This document shows positions 1 to 13,070 of a stretch of 64,000 bases of DNA, in pieces (positions within the stretch are counted from its first letter, which is position 1; the number at the start of each line of letters is the position of its first letter). Both the position numbers and the translations under genes were made by a program. The notes beneath the pieces were generated by a model that worked only from the letters and a program-made list of their open reading frames with translations, had not been told where the DNA came from and did not search any database. The stretch covers positions 18,538,001-18,602,000 of the forward strand of contig OX467082.1 of NCBI GenBank assembly GCA_950106755.1, in the 5' to 3' direction. This DNA is from Climacium dendroides (lineage: Eukaryota > Streptophyta > Bryopsida > Hypnales > Climaciaceae).

Positions 1-1140
1 ATCAACATTCACTTATGTTGTTATGCATAGATAAAGTCAAAATTATGATGTAGGGTAATTTTTTTAAAAATCTTCTAGACTAATGAAAATAATCAATTTT
101 CAAAAACCTATACCTATTTCTTGAATTTTTTTGTATTTTTCATGATTTTTTTATGTGTCCAATGAATGACTATGAGCTTACTTGGAGAACAATGGAATCT
201 AAGTTTTCATAGAAAATATTAGGGGAGATTCGGGGCTTGTTAACCCCTAAAAGATCATTTGTCCCCACGGGAGACAATTTGGGTCCGAGTAGGTTTCTAT
301 TGTCCCAATTTGTAGTGAATGTTTTTGAGATTTTTGAGGTTGTAGAGTTTGCTGAGAATTTTGTGAATATATAGTTTTTGTTTCAATCAGTGCCCAGGAG
401 AAAAAGTTATAGCACAATAAGCCAAAGACAAAAGTCAACAAGTAGCACAAAAAATCAGAGAAAGTAAAAAAAAGTTATTTTATTTTTCCTAAAATCTTAT
501 ATTTTTGTCTACATTTGAAGCTTTGATTCATTCCATTTGGACTAGTTATGGGAAAGTTATGAACAATCTTAGTTTTGGGGGCAATCTAAGCATCTTCTTG
601 AAAAAATAACTTATAGGATTCATTTGTAAATGCAATTTTTACAATTTTTCAAAATAAATTTGTAGACAAGATTGGGCTTTCTTTTCAGAACAATCTCACT
701 GTTGGGATTATCATATGTCAATTCCATCTTAAAGCTATTAATGATTTAGTTTTTCCTTCAATCTTTAACCTACTTCTACTTAACAATTTTTTAATAATGA
801 GTGAAAATTAAGTGTTTTTTTGTTGAATTTTTTTCCTTAGATTATCAACTCAACTATTCAACATAAAAACTTAGAAAATCAAAATTAACAGTGCAAAAAA
901 TTTTAGGTAAAAAGATTCAAAGCCAAAAATTCTAGTCAAGCAAGTTGCAAAAAAACTTGTTTTCTTTACTTTGGATGCAAATATCTTGCAATCTATGTGG
1001 TCAAATTTGATGAAATTTTTATTACATGTTCAAACAAGATCCTACGGTTGGATTTTGAATAAACATATATCTAATTTTTTTAAACATTATATCTAATATA
1101 GAGTGCATAGAATTACATGTAAAACATTATAACAAACTTA
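1..1140. repeat. AT-rich dispersed repeat, unknown class
   Basis: No coding potential is visible. Several short segments recur in the same orientation in 55740-56830. Examples are ATTCCATCTTA near 720 and 55933, ATTCCATTT near 530 and 56233, and ACAAGATCCTACG near 1034 and 56747. The two regions look like diverged copies of one repeat family. No terminal structure was found and the class is unknown. Confidence 0.35.
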
Positions 1141-2073
1141 GGACTTTAGGAGTTTAGGGGTTAAAGACTACGAGTCCGAGGACTCTTGGGAACCTGGGAA
1201 CTGCACCATAGCAACAGTCTGGCATGACCAAAAGACTGCCATGTCATATAAATTTATTTTTTATTTTTTAAATTTCATTAAAAAAATTTAATAGTAATTT
1301 ATGTATTTATGTATTTTTAATTCTGACAGCAAGCCTTTTTTTAAAGGCTAGGGGAACAACGAAGGGAATGGACCTAAAACAACCCTTTCAACCCCCCCAA
1401 AAACCTCTAATGAATGCCCAATTAATTATGAATCTATTTTTTCGGTTTAATTCTCCAATCAATTTAATACCCAAGTGATCATTAGAAATTGTGATAGCAA
1501 GGATTTGAATTTATAGATCAATCACTCATAATACATATGTGTATAGAAGCACCAGCTTTGGTTGTCATGACAATTAATCCGATGAACAATATATAAAAAC
1601 ATGGTCATATTAGAGAAAATCATTCCATAAAAAAAATAGTGAAATTAGGTTGTCTTAACAATTAGGTTGCCTTACTCAAAGAAGTTATCTCATGACTTTA
1701 GTGCTTGTCAACATGGAGGCACATGCAACTCTCTAAACCAAGGGCAAAAACTAGTACACTAATCAATATTTTTTTTAACTTTTGAGAAGGAGCCAATTGG
1801 TTCTTTAATACTCATGTAATACTTGGGTGATACTTGGTGATACCTATATGAAATTAGGTGATACTTAGGTAAAATTTGGCTATTAGTCTTTAAATGCAGT
1901 AGTAATTTGTCTATTTTCCCCCCAAAATTTCTATTACAAAAAATAGCCAAGATCATTTGGTTGTAGCCAAGTGGCAAAAATTTGTGTATAAAAAAACTCT
2001 GGCACCAATCCATGCAACACATATGGTTTTTGCATTATTGAATCTTTCTACAATAACAATACATATTTATATA

Positions 2074-2619
2074 CTCCCTTCATCTCAAAATGATCTTCTA
2101 GTTGCAAGCTGTGACATGGAAGGAAGGGGGTTGGTGACGAAATTAGAATCATATTGTATAAAGAATGGTAAGATGCACCAACAACTTATGTAGTTGTGAC
2201 ATATGGGTATGGGCCACACATTTAAGTGCCACACGTGAACCTTAGTAGCTCCTACATATGAACTTAATTGATTGTCATACATAGACTTGGGCCACCTGCA
2301 AGTCAACAAAGACAAATTATTTGCCCCCTTGTGGACTTGGGTTACAAGTCATGGCCCACAAGTACTGCTAAAATCTCTTTTTGATCCCACACATTTAGCA
2401 ATCAAATGGCTACCTTTACTCTTTAAAAATGCTCCAAATTTTCTACTTTTGACTGCTCTAAAACTACACTACAAAAAGGATTTTGAAACTCAAATGTTGA
2501 AGACAATAGGAGTGCTCCAAAATTCTATTTACAACTCAAAATAGGAGGAAAAAAAGTTATTTTATAGATTAATTCAGAACATTTAATCCAACAAGAAGAT
2601 CATTTGGGGACAAAGGGAG
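2074..2619. mobile_element. Stowaway-like Tc1/mariner MITE
   Basis: The element starts CTCCCTTCATCTCAAAATGA and its other end, read in reverse complement, starts CTCCCTTTGTCCCCAAATGA. TA dinucleotides flank both ends (2072-2073 and 2620-2621). This is the classic plant Stowaway terminus (CTCCCTCCGTCCC-like) with the expected TA target duplication. At 546 bp it has no transposase and is non-autonomous. The short open frames inside are chance. Confidence 0.8.
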
Positions 2620-2621
2620 TA

Positions 2622-4237
2622 GTATAGAATGTTGAGAAATTAGTGAGGGGCAACCTAATTTCACTATTTTGTGTAGTTAATTTTATAGGATTGAAGATGA
2701 TAAAAAAAGGTCACATGATTGGATTTTTTCATAATAAATTATGAAAGAAGCCAAAGACCTTAACAATCTTGACCCTAATTGCTTGTAAAGGCTTCTTTCT
2801 TTGATGTAATCATAGAATGATGTATTATTTTCAAGCAATAAGCCAAGAATGTGGTTCCTTCTTCATTTATTGCTATAATATCTAGACACTTAAAGGTTAA
2901 TACATGTTCTAATGACCAAGATTTTTACTAAGGAATGTATCCACGAGTACAACAACTAGATTATAGTTTAGGACACAAAAGAAATATAACCACTCAACAA
3001 GGACTTCACTATACTAGTGTTGCAAGCCTTCTTAGAAAGCATAAATGTAGGAACAAATTGTTTATCTTAGATGATAAAATTTTGAAATTTTGAATTCATA
3101 ATTGGAATCCTAAACTCCTAAATAGGTAGTTGAGGTCATGAAATACAAAATCCACAATCCAAAATAGGGGTTAGATTTTTACATCTAATCAAACTCATTA
3201 TGTACTCTAAATTCCAACCCCCAATCCTTTAATTCCGTTTTTTTGTTTTTAAAAAAAAAACTTGAAACAAATGAATTTTTTTCTTTTTAGAACTGAAATC
3301 TCATGATAGAATTTATTGTTGGCAACCTATTGGTTGCAAGTAAATTTAAATCTTTCCGTTCCAATATAAATCCAGCCCGACCTGTGAAAAGATCAAACCC
3401 TTCCCTATATACTCCACCATGTTAAGCTTGCCTACGAAACTGTTCTTCTACTACCAAGCCTACCACAACTTCACTAGAGTCTAGTGATTCCAATCTTGTC
3501 ATCTAATCCGCGAATAAGCATTTGGTCTATGCAGTATGCACATGGATCGTGTGAGGGTTGGTTTTGCCTTCCCATGCCTTGAGGCAAGCTTCCACCCACC
3601 CCGCTCCAACTTAGATGGCTTGGAGCTATGGGGTTTTTTCCCCTGCCCCATCTACACGCCACCTAACTCCAAATGCATAAAGGCAAACTACATTTGCCCA
3701 TGTCAATTAAAATTCTAACTCCAAATGTACAGAGGCAAACTACATTTGCCCATGTCAATTAAAATTCTGAAAAATGAAGCTACTTTTTCTTTCTAACTCT
3801 ACTGAGCTGAATTCAAATGACTAAGAGCTTTGCTAGTTGCAGTTTAAGAGAGTGGTTTTAAGCTCGAGAAAGCATGAGCTTTGAACCTTAATATTTGTGT
3901 TTTTTGACTTTTTTTGTGTGTTTAGGGTGAGGTTTAAAGTTTTTCTTTTTTTGGATTTTAAGGGCTATATTGTTGTGTGAAACAATTTTGGGGAGTTTTA
4001 TGAATGGATATGGAGCCCTCTTTTTTGGCTCAAGTGGTGCTCACATGGATGATGTTCTCCATGGCAATGAGCAATTCCATGAATTACAAATTAAAGGCTT
4101 GGAAGATATTAAAATTTGATGGTGGGAGTTCAATGAAGTTTTATTTTTTTTCCTTGGAGTTGTTGCTTTGCTCAAGGAAGAAAACCAATGCATCTTGATT
4201 TTTTAGGTAAAGCTTAGGTAATCAACTCATTAGAATT
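2622..4237. other. Intergenic AT-rich DNA, no gene seen
   Basis: Nothing here shows convincing coding bias. The only clear structure is the 52-bp tandem duplication annotated separately. The outer left end of the decayed PIF/Harbinger element probably lies in the last few hundred bases, but its terminal repeat could not be recognised. Confidence 0.4.
3663..3766. repeat. 52-bp tandem duplication
   Basis: Two adjacent copies of a 52-bp unit beginning CTAACTCCAAATG, at 3663 and 3715, differ at only a few bases. This is a simple recent duplication with no obvious function. Confidence 0.85.
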
Positions 4238-4327
4238 ATATGGAAAGAGTAGTGTGGAGATTAAGCAATGAAATTCAACAAAACAAATTCAAGAAGTTTT
4301 ATAGGATGAATTATGATGCATTTGAGA
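4238..4327 (+). pseudogene. PIF/Harbinger transposase, 5' fragment upstream of CACTA insertion
   Basis: The forward frame reads a short stretch ending FKKFYRMNYDAFE, which resembles the N-terminal region of plant HARBI1/ALP1-type transposases. The frame stops abruptly at the CACTA terminus at 4328 and resumes at 24756, just past the other CACTA terminus. With one copy of the AGA target duplication removed, the frame crosses the junction without a break. Upstream of 4238 the frame has stops. The assignment rests on this continuity and on the downstream HARBI motifs. Confidence 0.6.
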
Positions 4328-4577
4328 CACTACAATAAAATGTGTATTTTATGACTGTAGAATATGATTGCAGTCAGTCATAATATTGGAAAATATGATT
4401 GAGGCAGAAATCATTGTAAATGACTCAAAATATGATTGGGTCTAGTCATTATTGACTCGTCAAATTTTTTTTGAGTCACATTTTGTGTCATTCAATTTTT
4501 GGTATAATTTCTTATACTTTCCCTATATGGTGGTCATGTTGACTATCTTTACAATTTAACTTTTTCTTGAGGTGCAT

Positions 4578-6567
4578 TGTCGTATTGAGAGCGGTTTGCC
4601 TCGGGAAATCATAGAGATTCTAACTACAACTGGAGAAAGTTATTTCAGAACTTTTTTAAATCTACAAGTCTTTTGGTCTTCAAATCTTCAAGTCTTCTAA
4701 TTGTTTCCTGTTGGCCTATCCTGTTGGTGGCTCTAAAGGGTCAGGATTTAGATATGTGATAAGAAACCACTGGCCTTGGATAGGTAAAACGGGACGGCTA
4801 AACTACGAGTTGAAATCTATAAAATATTGGCTCTTAAATTTCAAACCCACAGTGATCAGCAAACATGTCTCACCAATGGAAACAACAAATAAGTACGATC
4901 ATGTAGGTGATCAATCCCACTTCGTCATGTTCATAATACAAAAAGAGGCTAAGCAATAGTTTCACCTATGTTGCATGCAATAACAAAGTTTAAATATAAA
5001 AAAGCCACAAACCATAACACACAAGTTCTCTTCCAACTTCAACTTTAAATCTTTACTTCAAAACTTCACACCAACTCCAATTTCAAAATTGAATTTTGAA
5101 TGAATATTATTGTTGCTTCACAACTTCAAATGGAATGAGTGATAACTTTTTGGTAAGCTAATACAATTTCCTACTTTTTCTCCAAATTTCAACTTATTAT
5201 AATATTTAGTTCAACTACTATAACCATTCAAAATTTGGATCTTAAGAAAAAAAAGGCAGCAATCCTCTCTTCACTTTGCCACTCACAACTCATTCATTAA
5301 AACTTCAAATCAAATGAATGATAGTTTTATAGAAAGCTAATAACATTTCCTACACTTTCTTAAAATTTCATTCCAAACAAAAGACTTATCTGTCTTTTAT
5401 GGTCGATCAAAATCTCAGCCCTTCTTCAAAGAAGATAACAGACCTCCCTTCACTCAAATAAGTACAACTTTTGAATGCTAACTTTAAATTAAGCAAGTGA
5501 GATCAATTTAAAAACAAGACACCATGATGTACAATTCTTTCAAAATTCATTCCAAACTTCTTTGTACTCAACATATAATGGGCCTCCAAACACTCGGGTA
5601 TTCCCCAAAACTACAATGAGAGAGAAGATGAATAGTATCTATTTATTTTTTACTTTGTTAGTAACTCTCCACCACATAAACAAGTAGATATCAGTCTTTA
5701 ACTTGCTCTTAAAGTTAACTTACAATTATTGGCCTTTATATTTGGCCCTACAACTATTTCTTTATCTTTAACATAGAAGGAAAATCACTTCAAAGTCCAC
5801 TTAGAAGGCAAACTACTTCTATCATTTCTTTTCACAACTATAATCATACAAAATAATTTCTATAAAATATTTCAAATATAGATATAAGTACTAACATCAA
5901 ACCAATGTTTATTAGAGGTAAAAAAACTAGAGTTCCAAGATAACCTTCACTTCATCTGCAAAAATTTAAAAATGCATATGACAATTAAAGCAATATATTC
6001 AGCACAATCCGCTTTTGTTAAGGAATTAACTGTCCCCTCTAACCATTGTTGGTGATTACAACTCCCTTTAATTGGTTTAACTATATAATAATATTGAGCA
6101 TCGTTTAAACCTTCAAAACACCCTTTAAATATCACTTCACGGCTACCAAGTTCAACACATCTAACTTGCAATAAGATTACCAACACACAAACATCCTACT
6201 AAAGGTTTCTGTGCCACCGCTGCTCTATACGAGACTGCTTTGGCGATTGAGAAGGCTCAGCTTCATCTCATGAATGCTCAAATGGCAATGCAAGATTCCG
6301 TGGCAAAAGTGACTCATCCAGCAATTGCGACAATGAAAGTTCAAATTCAACTTCTGGTTGAGGCTCTTCATCTCAAGACTAAAAAGAATCCTCCAATTCG
6401 ACATTCTAAATCTAAAGTGAAAAAATAAATAAGAATATTTCAACTCAATGCAACTCTCATGTGAATCCTCTTTCTTATACAGATGACTTATACCTTCATG
6501 AGAAGGTGTCACCTTGAAGTTACATGTATAACATATAATATGTATATATATATACATCATGACAACA
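4578..6567. mobile_element. Old gypsy-type LTR (solo or remnant), related to the LTR at 6593
   Basis: It begins TGTCGTATTGAGAGCGGTTTGCC, shortened here to TGTCGT...GCGGTTTGCC, and ends ATGACAACA, so it has TG...CA termini. It follows the 6593-8350 LTR along most of its length with heavy divergence. Its 3' part, roughly 5960-6345, carries about 230 bp absent from the younger LTRs. No internal retrotransposon sequence is attached and no target duplication is evident (flanks TGCAT and TAAAC). A solo LTR or broken remnant both fit. Confidence 0.65.
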
Positions 6568-6592
6568 TAAACAAAGAAAAAAAATTCTACGT

Positions 6593-8350
6593 TGTCGTGT
6601 AGAGAGCGGTTTGCCTCGGGAAGTCACGGGGATTCTGGCTGCAACCAGAAATGGCCTAAGAAATAAGAAAATTATTGTCGCGTCGAATCTTCTACTTCGT
6701 CTTCAAACTGGTCCCCGTTGGCCTATCTTGTATGGCTGGCTCTATATGGGCCAAGGCAAGGGTAGTGTGATAAGAAACAAGTCTTCGGACAGGTAAAACA
6801 GGACGGCCAGATCACGAGCTGAACCGTCCGAATGATGGGCTCTTAAACTTTCAAACTCCCGGTGACCAGCTTTAAAAAATAAGCTCTCATCATGAGAACA
6901 AGCAAGTTTCGACCATGTGGGCCATTAACCCCACTTTGTTACCCACAACACAAAATGAGGCTAACGTTGGTGTTACCCAAGCCGCCCGCAACAACAAAGT
7001 TTACAAAGCCACAAGCCACACACACACACATACACAAGTCTTCAATACTCCTCCAGACTCCAACACTCCTCTAGACTCCAACACTCCTCCAAACTCTAAC
7101 ACTCCTCCAAATTCCAAGCTGAACTTTGGGTAAGTGCCACCGTTGCTTCACAACTCCAAATCAAATGAGTGATAGCTTTTTGGAAAGCTAATACAAACTT
7201 CTACCTCTTCTCCAATTTTCAAACAATTCTAAGACTTTTCGGAAAGCTAATACCAACTTCTACATCCATCCAAAGTTTCGGTCTTGAGAGAAAAAAGGCA
7301 ACAGACCATCTTTCACTCTCACACTCATAATTCACTCATACAAGCTTCAAATAAAACGAATGATAGCTTTATAGAAAAATAACACAATTTCCTAAACACC
7401 CTCTAATTTTCATTGCAAACCAAGAACCTGTCCGTCTTTTATGGCTGGTCAAAATCTCTGCCTCTTAATTTCAAAGGCAACAAATTCCCCTCCACTCAAA
7501 CTAGCACAACTTTTGATTTACAACTTCAAATCAAGAAAGTGAGATTTTTTTTGAAACTACACACCATGATACATAACTTCTCTAAATTTCATTGAAAAAC
7601 TCCTTCCAACCCCAAAAAACCCATAGGCCTCCCAACATTCGGAGCCTTCCTTAAATCCCAACGGGAGAGAAAAAGAAAATAACCCTCCCTTTTTCTTCAC
7701 TCTATCTTCACTCTAACTTCCTTTTATCTTCACTTTATCTTCACTTTAACTTCCCTTTATCTTCACTCTATCTTCCTTCTATCTTCCTTCTAATCACCAA
7801 ACAAGTGGGGTCAGCCCTTAACTCACTTCCAAAGCTTCTATTTCTCTCTCTACAACTATCTCTTTATCTTTATTTTTGAAGGAAATTCTCTTCAAGTTTA
7901 CTTAGAAGGCAAACTATTAGAATATTTCCCTCATACTATTCCACAAACATAAGACTATAATAGAAATTCATTCCAAATATGGAATGAAGAACTAAAATCC
8001 AACACACATCTAATAGAGGTAAAAAAACTAGAGTTCCAATCAAAATATCACTCCATCTGCAAGAATTTGAGGATTGCAAACTTACGCTCCGGTTGAGATC
8101 CTTCATCTTGAGACTTAGAAAAAACCCTCCAGTTCGACATGATACAATCTAAAATAAACACGAAGAAGAAAAATATCAAATGAGATGAACCTTTCAAGTG
8201 AATCCTTCTCTATATAGTCGGAGAGAGAAGGCGTCACCTTGAATCCACCTCAACTGACGTCATCTTCTTTATAATCTTATAAACATTTAAATCTATCTAA
8301 ATCATATGCATATACATTTTTTATATAATGTGAACATTTCCAACACAACA
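6593..8350 (-). repeat. 3' LTR of the gypsy element (1758 bp)
   Basis: It runs from TGTCGTG at 6593 to CACAACA at 8350 and matches 14603-14938 joined to 20517-21934 almost throughout. Differences include base changes, a shorter 18-bp minisatellite (four units here, five in the other LTR) and a short segment near 7230 that is missing from the other copy. Such differences show that the insertion is not very recent. Confidence 0.9.
7040..7119. repeat. 18-bp minisatellite inside 3' LTR
   Basis: About four tandem copies of an 18-bp unit, AACACTCCTCCAAACTCC-like. The matching position in the 5' LTR (20621-20712) has about five more uniform copies, so the repeat number changed after insertion. Confidence 0.8.
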
Positions 8351-8362
8351 TTCACCCCCTCT
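8351..8362 (-). other. Polypurine tract of gypsy element
   Basis: On the minus strand, AGAGGGGGTGAA directly precedes the 3' LTR, the expected place for the plus-strand priming tract. Confidence 0.75.
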
Positions 8363-8402
8363 AAACCTGCACATCCTCCGGTATGTGCCAAGTTAGCTCT
8401 TC

Positions 8403-9638
8403 CTAGTCATCTAGTGTAATCTCAGCATCTACTTCTTCGGTCTCTTCAGTTTGTGTTGTAGGTAAAAAAGCATTCAAATCTTCACTATAAATTTTTCCAT
8501 CTCTTCGCCGAAATACTTTGATACGCTTGCCAGCTATAGGAATTCTCAGAGGAGTCCCATCTAATTCCCGTAGTGAATATGTGGCGTTGTTGTGTACTGT
8601 AAGTACCACATAAGGTCCAAACCATCTTCGAGCAAACTTCCTCACTGTGCTGTGTTGATGCTCTAACGTGCTATCAAACACCAACACCCAATCTCCTTCT
8701 TTAATTTTTCTTGCTCTCAATCGATGAGTCTTGTCAAACCTTTCCTTGTTGTGTAACCTCGCAGCTTTCAACTTCTTTAATGCTATTTAGTGATCTTCTG
8801 GCAGCTGCTCAAGTTGTTGGATACGAAGCTCAAGCAATTTCTGTGTACTGATACCATCCTCCCATGACAAAAATATCCATGAAGGAATAGACTCTTCTGC
8901 AGGCAATATGGGTTTATGGCCATGTGTAAGTTCTACAGGCATATATCCAATGACAGTACTATGTGTGGTTCTGTCAGCCCATAGAGCAAATGGAAGTAGT
9001 TTAGGCCAAATATTGGACCTTCCTCTACAGGCTTTAACCAATGCTTGAATAATAGGAAGATGACCTCTCTCAATTTTGCCATTGGCCTCAGGATTATAAG
9101 CCGTTGTCAACTTCAACTGTATACCATATCTGTTGAAGAAATCTCTTGCTTCAATTGCATTCAGTTCTCCTCTGTCTGTTCTCATCCCACCAATACTTCC
9201 ATATCGACTAAAAATATCTTCAAGTATAAAACGGCAGACATTTTCTGTTGATTTGGTTCGAAGAGCTCTTCCCTCCACAAAGTTTGAAAGTTTTTCTCTT
9301 GCCAAAACAAAATACTTCATGCCCCACATCGCTAATGGCATGGCAACTAGATCAATCATCCATCGAAAATGAATGGAAGGCGGATATGTCGGATGTAGCT
9401 CATCTCTATGCCGAATTTTAGATTGTAATTGGCACACAGTACATGAAACAACAAACTCCTCGACGTCCTTATATAATCCTTTCCACCAATAACGTTCTTT
9501 GATCTTGGTATATGTGGCCCAGACTCCTCTATGACCAGCCCAAAGTGTATCGTGAAACTCTTGAAGAACCTTGGATTTGGTTTCGGAATCTCCAACCACT
9601 TTCAACGGCATTTCATCTCTCCTTTTGCCCTCTTCCAT
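8403..9638 (-). pseudogene. Gypsy integrase with GPY/F-type C-terminus
   Basis: The integrase inserts the retrotransposon cDNA into the genome. Visible in order are the HHCC zinc-binding segment (H...H then CTVC), the catalytic core with D in the IDLVAMP segment, D in TDRGEL and E in NGKIERGH, and a GPY/F-type module (RRWFGPYVVL). A stop at 8787-8789 separates the core from the GPY/F part in the same frame, and the frame differs from that of the RNase H region, with a shift near 9640. All three acidic catalytic residues are retained, but the breaks make this copy defective unless suppressed. Confidence 0.85.
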
Positions 9639-11403
9639 AGAAATCCATTTCTCAAAAGATATCCGTAGGACTGATGCCTGATATCCTTGAATGTTTTATC
9701 TAACCAACCTTCTTGCCTTTTCAAAGTGCTCAAATAAAGTCCAATCTCTTTCAATCTTCCTTCGTAAAATTCTTCTTTGAACGGTAAAACTTCATTAGCA
9801 GAGCTCTCTCCGTTTGTAGCTAAGATATAGCCACCATCTGAGAGTTCTTCACAATCTTCATGAACCATCATCTCTTCCTCATTGAAATATCTGGCTCTTG
9901 ACAACATGTCTGCTAGTGAATTCTGCTTTCCAGCAATGTGCACCAAAACTGGATTAAGAGATTTGATGTACGCTATCCACCGAAGCATAGCAATATCAGG
10001 TGAAGAACAATTGGCTATCATTCCAAATAGGGGTAAGCAATCAGTCTCCAATATAACATTGGCTCCAATCAAGTAATTTCTGTCTGCTTTTAGCGCTGTA
10101 AGCGCTCCCCAAAGTTCTCGTTTCACTTGCGGATAAGCTCTCTGCCGTTCTGTAAGGATCCTAGCTCCAAATCGAATGGCAAATCTTCTCCCTTCTACAT
10201 CATTTTGTCCAACAGCCCATCCAATGGCTATCGAACTTGTATCAATGGTTATAATAATTGGTCTACCGCTTTCATAATCAACTTGTTTTAGAAGCGGCGG
10301 TGATTTTAAAATCTTTTTCAACTCTTCCATAACTAAGTCTTGCTCGTGTTGCCATACAAATTTGTTTCTTTTCCTCAATAACTTGTAAAGAGGTTCTGAT
10401 ATGTGAGCAAAATGAGGAATCCATATCTGATAGAAGACACACGCTCCAAGAAACCTCCTTACTTCAGTGACACTACTACAGGCCTTCATTCTTCCAATAG
10501 CATCTACTTTCTTAGGGTTAGGTTTTCTTCTGTACCGTCCGCATAAATGACCAACCACCAAAATCTCATCAACTCCAAATTTTGATTTTTCCATAGAAAG
10601 AGTCAAGTCCACTTCTTCGAGTCTCATCAAGATTTTGTCCACATCATCAATATGATCATTGACAAATGTTCTACATCCATCATCTTGAATAGTCAAGTCT
10701 TTGACAACCTCCTCGCAACCTTTTATGGGAATGTCATCCACAAAGGGTATTGTCTTTTTAGGCACAAAATCTCGCAAGATTTGATTCATGGCATTTTGCA
10801 TGTGTGCCACTGAGTTTGTAGCACCTTGAGGCAATGTACACATTCTAACCAACCCAAGTGGAGTCTTCATGGTCGTCAAATCTCTGCTCTCAGCAGCTAA
10901 TTGAAATTGGTCATAACCAGAGTACAGATCTCCAATGGAATAAATAGCGTGCCCCACAAACGCTTTTGTCACTTCATCAACAATAGGTCCTGAACCTTTG
11001 TTTTTAATTGTTACTCCATTTGCCGGTTGCATGTCTTGAATGAACCTCAATGCTCCCGACTTCTTTGGTACAGTGAACCATCAATTAGAATATGGAGCCA
11101 TCGAAGGTTCAAGAATGCCCATGCGCATCTTCTCTTTGAGCAATTCAACTAGTTTGGGAAGTAGAGCTCGTGGCACCGGAATTGGTTTTAAATCCCAAGG
11201 TACATGTGGTACCGTGAAAATTACCATTGGTGCAATTATACTGGGTTGAACACATCCAATCTCATCCGGTGAAGAAGCAAAAGCCTTTCCATGTTTAAAA
11301 AGCATATCTTGAAACTTCTTTCTCTCCGACTCCGTCAAGAAATTATCCCCTCCTATCTTCAATGTTTTTAAAGTCTCTTCCGTAAATTTGTGCCCAATCT
11401 TCT
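9602..11403 (-). pseudogene. Gypsy reverse transcriptase and RNase H
   Basis: Reverse transcriptase and RNase H copy the element's RNA into DNA. The frame shows WFTVPKK, a palm with the catalytic FVDD motif (PFVDDIPIKG) and the gypsy connection segment (RRFLGACVFY). RNase H follows with acidic residues in TIDTSS, KRELWG, ETDCLP and ADMLSR. An in-frame TGA at 11081-11083 interrupts the RT fingers, and a frameshift near 11404 separates it from the upstream pol region. Apart from these breaks the domains are full length and catalytic residues are present. Confidence 0.9.
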
Positions 11404-13070
11404 TTACTTCTCTGAGACCCGGTTCCTTCTCCGCTGTTTGATATGATCATCCGTATCAAAAGGTAATTGAGTTGCTACCAGCTTAACTTTCTTGGCTACA
11501 GTTTTGTATTTGGTATTCACCATGGCCTCATATTTCAATCCGTAGCTCTGAAACTCATCAACCTTTGATACTATTTCCATCACTTCATCATACAATGATT
11601 GTGTATGAATTTCAACCACAACTTCATTGTCTCGAACTTCTACTCCATTGATATGCAAGGCATGCAAAACTTGTAATATGTCATCAGCAATGCCTTCTTC
11701 TTCAAATACTCAAAATATATGATCATCATCTGAAATCACCTTCATCTTTTTAAACTTTTTCTCTGTCTTTCCTACAACCCTTTTATATATAGGGTTTAAT
11801 TTCTTCACGCTTGTGAAGCTCACAAAACCACACTCTCCCATATTCAAAAATTCACATCCAATATTCTGTACATCGGGGAATTCAAAAGACATTGCTCTTT
11901 TTGCACCCATGGATCCCCTCTCCCCACGTGTGCATTTCAAAAATCCATAAAGTCTTGAGAAGTAGGCAAAGGTCCTTCTCTAAGTTGAGCTCGGTGTCTT
12001 TCGTTGTTAGGCTTCACGGTAAGAATCTGTACCGACTTCATGCCATCACAACTCCGAATTCGAGCATAATGAGATCCATCATCTAGCACCTTTGTCTCCA
12101 TTCTCGATGCTGTGATGTATGGTTGACCCAAAATTATTGGATAAACTCCATAATTTTGCACAAAGAAGTTTTGCTCCACTTCTACATCTCCAATTTTTAT
12201 TGGTATAGCTGGGCATGCTCCATATAACTCTCCTCTCCCATTGTTGGCAGCCCTCATTACCCAACCGTGATTTCTGTCAATTGGCCATTTGCCATTCTCG
12301 TAAATCTTTCGAGACATAATGTTAATCTCGGATCCATGATCTACAAGAGCCAAAATGGACTCATCCAACTTCCCCAACTTAACACGAGTTTCGGTGGTGG
12401 CTCTTGCCCAAAATGGATGAAGGTAATCCATTTGTTCTTCATTCTCTCCTTCCATCCTATGAACAATTGCACATTCATAGGTATTTGCCTCTATCTCAAC
12501 TTCCTCATTGTATATTGCTTGAGAGTTTTTCACCCCTTCAATCTTTTTCTCCATCATATCTTGACATTCCATAAAGCATTCACCTTGGGAAATATCATAC
12601 TTCTCACAACTCATACATCCATGAGTACAAATGTACAACTCTTCTTCCCTCTCTTCCTCTTCTTCGGAAAAATACTCTTCATCGGAAAAGAACTCTCCTA
12701 CATCTTTGTATTTTTCATCTTCACTGGTCTCAAACACTGGATCGCACATCAAGCAAAATACTTGCCCAATTTCAGTTTCTTCATCTCTAGTCATGCGAGT
12801 ATCCAACGCCTCCACCATGACTGTCTCAGCTGTCATCTGCCTCTTTCTCTTGATGACATCAATGATAAGCTCATGAAAATCTTTCTTGGCAATACCAAGA
12901 ACTTCTCTCAATGTAAACTCAATCTTGGCATCTAAAATTCTCTCTTCTAGAATGCCCTTCATGTCAATTGAAGACTCAATGTCCGATTGGAGTTTGTAAG
13001 CCGGTCCTTTGCTCCTATTTTTGTTTGGATCTTCCTTTTCCTTCTCCTTTCTGTCATGGCTCGGACCTTC
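11404..13070 (-). pseudogene. Gypsy retropepsin-type protease and spacer region
   Basis: The protease cuts the Gag-Pol polyprotein. The active-site segment reads LVDHGSEINIM, with His where most retropepsins have Thr or Ser in D-T/S-G, and the distal hydrophobic motif is IILGQPYI. The preceding part is acidic and Glu-rich with scattered cysteines. The frame continues directly from gag past a single TAG (13071-13073). A frameshift near 11940 and a TGA at 11710-11712 break the segment between the protease and RT. Long open frames on the opposite strand (for example 12267-12935) are antisense shadows. Confidence 0.75.

Noticed and set aside
4004..4198. Possible N-terminal exon of the outer Harbinger transposase
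   Set aside because: The 64-codon frame does not connect clearly to the fragment at 4238 and has no recognisable motif.
12267..12935. 222-codon forward open frame
   Set aside because: It is the antisense of the gypsy protease region and has hydrophobic, low-complexity composition.
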